64,000 bases of DNA, from NCBI RefSeq assembly GCF_009834225.1, contig NZ_CP047176.1, positions 3,874,870 to 3,938,869 on the forward strand, read 5' to 3'. Both the position numbers and the translations under genes were made by a program. The notes below the pieces were generated by a model, which made no database searches, was not told the DNA's origin, and saw only the letters and a program-made list of their open reading frames with translations. Position 1 is the stretch's first letter, and every line of letters starts with the position of its first letter. The DNA comes from Rathayibacter sp. VKM Ac-2759 (lineage in GTDB: Bacteria > Actinomycetota > Actinomycetes > Actinomycetales > Microbacteriaceae). Shown in pieces: positions 61,032 to 64,000 of this stretch.

Positions 61032-61577
61032 TCAGCCGCGGGTGATGACGGTGTGGCGCTCGCGGGCCTCGCCGCGCGACTCCGACACGAAGCCGCGCTC
61101 GCCCACCATGTCGTGCACGAGCTTGCGCTCGTAGGACGACATCGGAGGCAGGGACGCCGACGTGGCGCCCTCCTCGATGCGCTCGATCGCGCGGTCGACC
61201 AGCTGGGCCAGCTCGGCCTCGCGGGCATCGCGCGAACCGCCGATGTCGAGGATCAGCCGCGAGAACACGCCGGTCTTCGTCTGCACCGCGAGACGGGTCA
61301 GCTCCTGCAGGGCCTGAACCGTGTCGGAGCGCGAGAGGACCCGGAGGTTGGTCTCACCCGACGCGGTCACCGAGAGGTAGACGCGGCCGTTGCGCACCTC
61401 GATGTCGATGTCCCCGTCGAGGTCGCAGATGTCGAGGAACTCCTCGATGTAATCGGCGGCGACGTCGCCCTCGTCCTCGAGCTGCGAGAGGGTGGACTCC
61501 GGAGCTGCCTGGGGCTGCTCGGCGGGCGCCTCGAGGGGCTGCTGCTCGTCGGTGTACGTCTGCGTCGAATCGGTCAT
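61032..61577 (-). CDS. jag: KH/R3H-domain RNA-binding protein Jag (KhpB)
   Basis: The 181-residue protein has a Glu/Gln-rich N-terminus, a KH-like part (DGDIDIEVRNGRVYLSVTASGETNLRVLS) and a C-terminal R3H domain (SASLPPMSSYERKLVHDMVGERGFVSESRGEARERHTVI). Jag/KhpB proteins bind RNA and affect cell elongation in Gram-positive bacteria. It lies 10 bases after yidC, as usual. Confidence 0.94.
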   Translation of the reverse strand: MTDSTQTYTDEQQPLEAPAEQPQAAPESTLSQLEDEGDVAADYIEEFLDICDLDGDIDIEVRNGRVYLSVTASGETNLRVLSRSDTVQALQELTRLAVQTKTGVFSRLILDIGGSRDAREAELAQLVDRAIERIEEGATSASLPPMSSYERKLVHDMVGERGFVSESRGEARERHTVITRG

Positions 61578-61587
61578 CTCGGTGCTA

Positions 61588-62544
61588 CTACTTTCCGGCT
61601 TGCTTCTTGGCGCGGCTCTTGCCGACGGGCTGCTGGCGCTGCACGGCCTTCTTCTCGACGAGCGTCGTCTCGCCCGCAGGAGTGATCTCCTCGACGAGCT
61701 TGCCCTTGCGGCGCAGGCGCTCCTCGCGGGCCTTGGCGGCCTCGCTGCCGGGGGTGGGCATGTTCCGGATGACGACGAACTGCTGGACCATCGTCCAGAT
61801 GTTGGAGGTCAGCCAGTAGAACATGACGCCGAGGGGGAACGCGAAGCCCGAGAAGGCGAACACGAGCGGGAGGATGTACAGCAGGATGCGCTGCTGCTTG
61901 AAGGTCGGCGAGGCCTTCGCCTCGGGCGACATGTTCTTCGAGACGATCTGCAGCTGCGTGATGAACTGCGAGGCGGTCATCAGGACGACCATGATCACGG
62001 CGATGACGATGACGAGCTCCTGGCCGCCCTCGGCCAGAGCACCCTGGATCGACTGGTGCAGCGGGGCGATCCCGAAGAGGTTGGCCTCGCCGAACTGCTG
62101 GGCGAGCTCGTCGCTGAGGGGGCCCACGCCCGCCTTGCTGTGCTGCGCGTCGTTCAGCACCGAGAACAGGCTGAAGAAGATCGGCATCTGGATCAGCAGG
62201 GGGAGGCACGAGGCGAGCGGGTTCGTCCCCGTCTTCTTGTAGAGCTCCATCGTCTCGCGCGACATCGCCTCGCGGGACAGCTGGTCGCGCTTGCCCTTGT
62301 ACTTGTCCTGGATCTTCTTCAGCTGGGGCGCCACCTCCAGCATCCGCCGCTGGCTCTTGATCTGCTTGACGAAGATCGGGATCAGCGCCGCGCGGATGAC
62401 GAGGACGAGCCCGACGATCGACAGCACCCAGGTGATACCCGCCGCCGCATCCAGGCCCGTGAAGGTGAGCAGCTGGTGGAAGGCGACGAGAAGCAGCTCA
62501 ACCACCCATTTGAGGGGCCAGAGGATCGTGCCGAGGAGGTCCAT
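61588..62544 (-). CDS. yidC: Membrane protein insertase YidC
   Basis: The 318-residue protein has about five membrane segments and the YidC core: KSQRRMLEVAPQLKKIQDKYKGKRDQLSREAM, NPLASCLPLLIQMPIFFSLFSVL and GVMFYWLTSNIWTMVQQFVVIR. The large periplasmic domain of Gram-negative YidC is absent, as in Gram-positive bacteria. A basic C-terminal tail may contact ribosomes. It is 9 bases after yidD and precedes jag. Confidence 0.96.
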   Translation of the reverse strand: MDLLGTILWPLKWVVELLLVAFHQLLTFTGLDAAAGITWVLSIVGLVLVIRAALIPIFVKQIKSQRRMLEVAPQLKKIQDKYKGKRDQLSREAMSRETMELYKKTGTNPLASCLPLLIQMPIFFSLFSVLNDAQHSKAGVGPLSDELAQQFGEANLFGIAPLHQSIQGALAEGGQELVIVIAVIMVVLMTASQFITQLQIVSKNMSPEAKASPTFKQQRILLYILPLVFAFSGFAFPLGVMFYWLTSNIWTMVQQFVVIRNMPTPGSEAAKAREERLRRKGKLVEEITPAGETTLVEKKAVQRQQPVGKSRAKKQAGK

Positions 62545-62553
62545 GGGAGGGGG

Positions 62554-62922
62554 TCAGTCCTTTCGAGAGCCCACGACGAATCCGGATCGCGTTACAGCGA
62601 AGCGGGTTCGGCCGGGGGCCGGTCGGTGCAGGGGGATCGAGGTCGGTACGTCGTCGACGCCGCCGGCCGCCCACGGGTGGCAGCGGAGGAGCCTGCGGGC
62701 CGCGAGCACCGTGCCGAGGACGAGCCCGTGGAGCTGGACCGCCTGCAGCGCGTACGCGGAGCACGAGGGGTAGTAGCGGCAGACGTCGCCGTAGAGCGGC
62801 GAGACGACGGCGCGGTACACGAGGAGGAGCGCGATCCCGATGTTCCGGGGGAGCAGGAGCAGTCCCCGGGCGAGGCGGGAAGACCAGGAGGGACTCCCGA
62901 GGGGAGCGACAGCGGTGCTCAT
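62554..62922 (-). CDS. yidD: YidD membrane protein insertion efficiency factor
   Basis: The 122-residue protein has the YidD core VVSPLYGDVCRYYPSCSAYALQAVQLHG with its conserved cysteines, then RLLRCHPWAAGG. YidD assists YidC. The tail beyond residue 95 is longer than usual and basic. It overlaps rnpA by 4 bases. Confidence 0.94.
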   Translation of the reverse strand: MSTAVAPLGSPSWSSRLARGLLLLPRNIGIALLLVYRAVVSPLYGDVCRYYPSCSAYALQAVQLHGLVLGTVLAARRLLRCHPWAAGGVDDVPTSIPLHRPAPGRTRFAVTRSGFVVGSRKD

Positions 62923-63272
62923 GAGCGGGCCTTCGCCGGCCGCGCGGCTCGCGACATCGCGGCCACGACCTCCTCGCGGAGCTCCGGCCAGGGTGCGTCG
63001 GCGCTGCCGGGCAGCGCGCGGATCACGATCTCGGTCCCGGGATCGGTGACTCCGACCATCTCGAACGCCACCGCCTTGAGGCGGCGACGGACGGTGTTGC
63101 GGGTGACGGCCGATCCCACGGTCTTGGCCACGATGAATCCGAACCGCGCAGGAGAGGACCCCGAGGTCTTCCGGACATACGTGACGGTGTGCGGTCCCGT
63201 GGACCGCACACCGCGACGGACGACTGTCCGGTACTCGCCTCCGTGGACGATGCGATTCGCTCTGGCCAGCAC
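62919..63272 (-). CDS. rnpA: Ribonuclease P protein component
   Basis: The 117-residue basic protein contains ARFGFIVAKTVGSAVTRNTVRRRLKAV, the RNR motif that contacts RNase P RNA. It is required for 5' processing of tRNA precursors. GTG at 63272 starts it 22 bases after rpmH, and it overlaps yidD by 4 bases. Confidence 0.95.
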   Translation of the reverse strand: MLARANRIVHGGEYRTVVRRGVRSTGPHTVTYVRKTSGSSPARFGFIVAKTVGSAVTRNTVRRRLKAVAFEMVGVTDPGTEIVIRALPGSADAPWPELREEVVAAMSRAARPAKARS

Positions 63273-63294
63273 CGCTGGACGGTTATCGCGGGCT

Positions 63295-63432
63295 CTACGC
63301 CGAGAGCTCGGTGCGGCCCTTGGCGCGACGAGCGCTCAGGATGCCGCGACCGGCACGCGTGCGCATGCGCAGACGGAAGCCGTGCACCTTGGCGCGACGA
63401 CGGTTGTTCGGCTGGAAGGTTCGCTTGCTCAT
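63295..63432 (-). CDS. rpmH: 50S ribosomal protein L34
   Basis: The 45-residue protein reads [20 protein letters not shown] at its start and ends GRTELSA, a full-length L34. It is the first gene of the rpmH-rnpA-yidD-yidC-jag-rsmG-parA-parB run and the last gene before oriC. Confidence 0.98.
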   Translation of the reverse strand: MSKRTFQPNNRRRAKVHGFRLRMRTRAGRGILSARRAKGRTELSA

Positions 63433-64000
63433 AGTTCAATCTCCACGTACGTGTTCCGCGAGCGAATCGGAGCCTCGCTGGGCTCCGGTCTCCCGGGAAG
63501 AGGGGGGTGCCCGGATCCGACTCGGCACGATCCGCGAGGATCGGGCGCGCGACCCCGGGCAGGCGTCAACTGATTAAAACTACGGCCTGCACTCCCGTCG
63601 GTCAAATGTGGCACGGGCGAAACCTCGATTCTGCACGCGCCGCGGCGCGTTCCGCGCATTGACACGCGGGAGTCGCTGTGGTGGATTTGTCTCCCATCGG
63701 CTCCGTTCGTTACCGTGTTGAGCCGCAGTTATCCACAGGCACGAACGGCCACGACCCGCGTCCGCGCTGGTATCGGCTCAGACCCGTGGATAACCCTGTG
63801 CATGGATCGAGCCCCGTACCGGTCGATCCGAGCACCGCACCACGGCCCTGCGCCCCACCGCGACGAGCACGAGATCCGGCCCGCAGAGAGCCTGACCACC
63901 GCGGCCGGCGACCGCACGGGTGGCGAGGGCCCCACGGCGACATCAGGCACCACGAACCGGGCGATCCCGGGATGCAGACAGCGACGAGGACCGAGGACAG
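63433..64000. other. Left part of oriC (rpmH-dnaA intergenic region)
   Basis: No convincing gene is seen. A perfect DnaA box TTATCCACA is at 63729-63737, and an inverted one-mismatch box CGTGGATAA is at 63785-63793. A short AT-richer tract (TGATTAAAACTA) lies near 63570. In actinobacteria oriC lies between rpmH and dnaA, so this is its beginning; dnaA should follow beyond the window. Short minus-strand frames at 63710-63953 lack protein-like composition. Confidence 0.8.

Noticed and set aside
63710-63953. Two minus-strand frames of 74-77 codons in the oriC region
   Set aside because: They overlap the DnaA boxes, are Arg/Ser/Pro-rich and resemble high-GC noise; no gene is expected between rpmH and dnaA.
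1-64000. tRNA or rRNA genes, insertion sequences and integrase attachment sites
   Set aside because: I looked for cloverleaf-ending sequences, transposase motifs and terminal inverted repeats and saw none that could be supported; a covariance search was not possible here.

Overview
The window is high-GC, densely coded actinobacterial chromosome. Gene content and order point to a plant-associated member of the Microbacteriaceae (Rathayibacter/Clavibacter-like); family and genus are inference, since no rRNA or other taxonomic marker is present. The right end (about 42.7-64 kb) is the conserved origin-flanking block of Actinobacteria: dnaB, rplI-rpsR-ssb-rpsF, CCA tRNA nucleotidyltransferase, a DUF6049 protein, murJ, trxB-trxA, an aminotransferase, a D-Ala-D-Ala ligase-like gene, parB-parA-rsmG-jag-yidC-yidD-rnpA-rpmH, then DnaA boxes that mark the start of oriC. 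dnaA should lie just beyond base 64000. Four parS sites sit in the last 10 kb.

The left two thirds is accessory metabolism. 1-3.6 kb: an FAD amine oxidase and a class-V PLP enzyme, divergent from a RidA-family protein and a luciferase-like monooxygenase. 4.5-7.5 kb: a molybdate operon (HTH-Mop protein, modA, modB, modC). 7.5-11.7 kb: a MetE-like methyltransferase, an aldehyde dehydrogenase and a phosphotriesterase-like protein that has lost most of its metal ligands. 11.8-13 kb: a TerC-family gene behind a probable yybP-ykoY (Mn2+) riboswitch. 13-16.5 kb: an ArsR-controlled set (two NTF2-like proteins, an SDR) and an alpha/beta hydrolase broken by an in-frame stop. 16.7-22.3 kb: a large LuxR-type ATPase regulator, an FtsX/MacB-like ABC exporter and a MarR regulator. 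22.3-28.5 kb: a sugar ABC importer with a GH127 beta-L-arabinofuranosidase and a divergent LacI regulator, consistent with use of plant arabinosides.

31.4-37.7 kb is the most intriguing part. Seven tightly packed or overlapping genes encode two adenosylhomocysteinase-like proteins (one only a Rossmann half), a fused double ECF ATPase, an ECF S component, an ECF T component, a deaminase-type amidohydrolase and a DUF985 cupin. The layout suggests uptake and breakdown of a thio-nucleoside-like compound; the substrate is unknown. 38.5-42.6 kb holds a large surface protein (DUF3494 ice-binding-like head on a VTPT-repeat stalk with an LPXTG-like anchor), a LacI regulator and another luciferase-like oxidoreductase.

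Non-coding DNA is distinctive. A palindromic REP-like element occurs as inverted pairs in several intergenic regions. It is amplified into a 210-bp tandem array of nearly four copies between two parS sites, and at two loci it abuts C-rich tandem repeats, one a clean 48-unit heptamer array. No transposase, CRISPR array, rRNA or tRNA gene was recognised.
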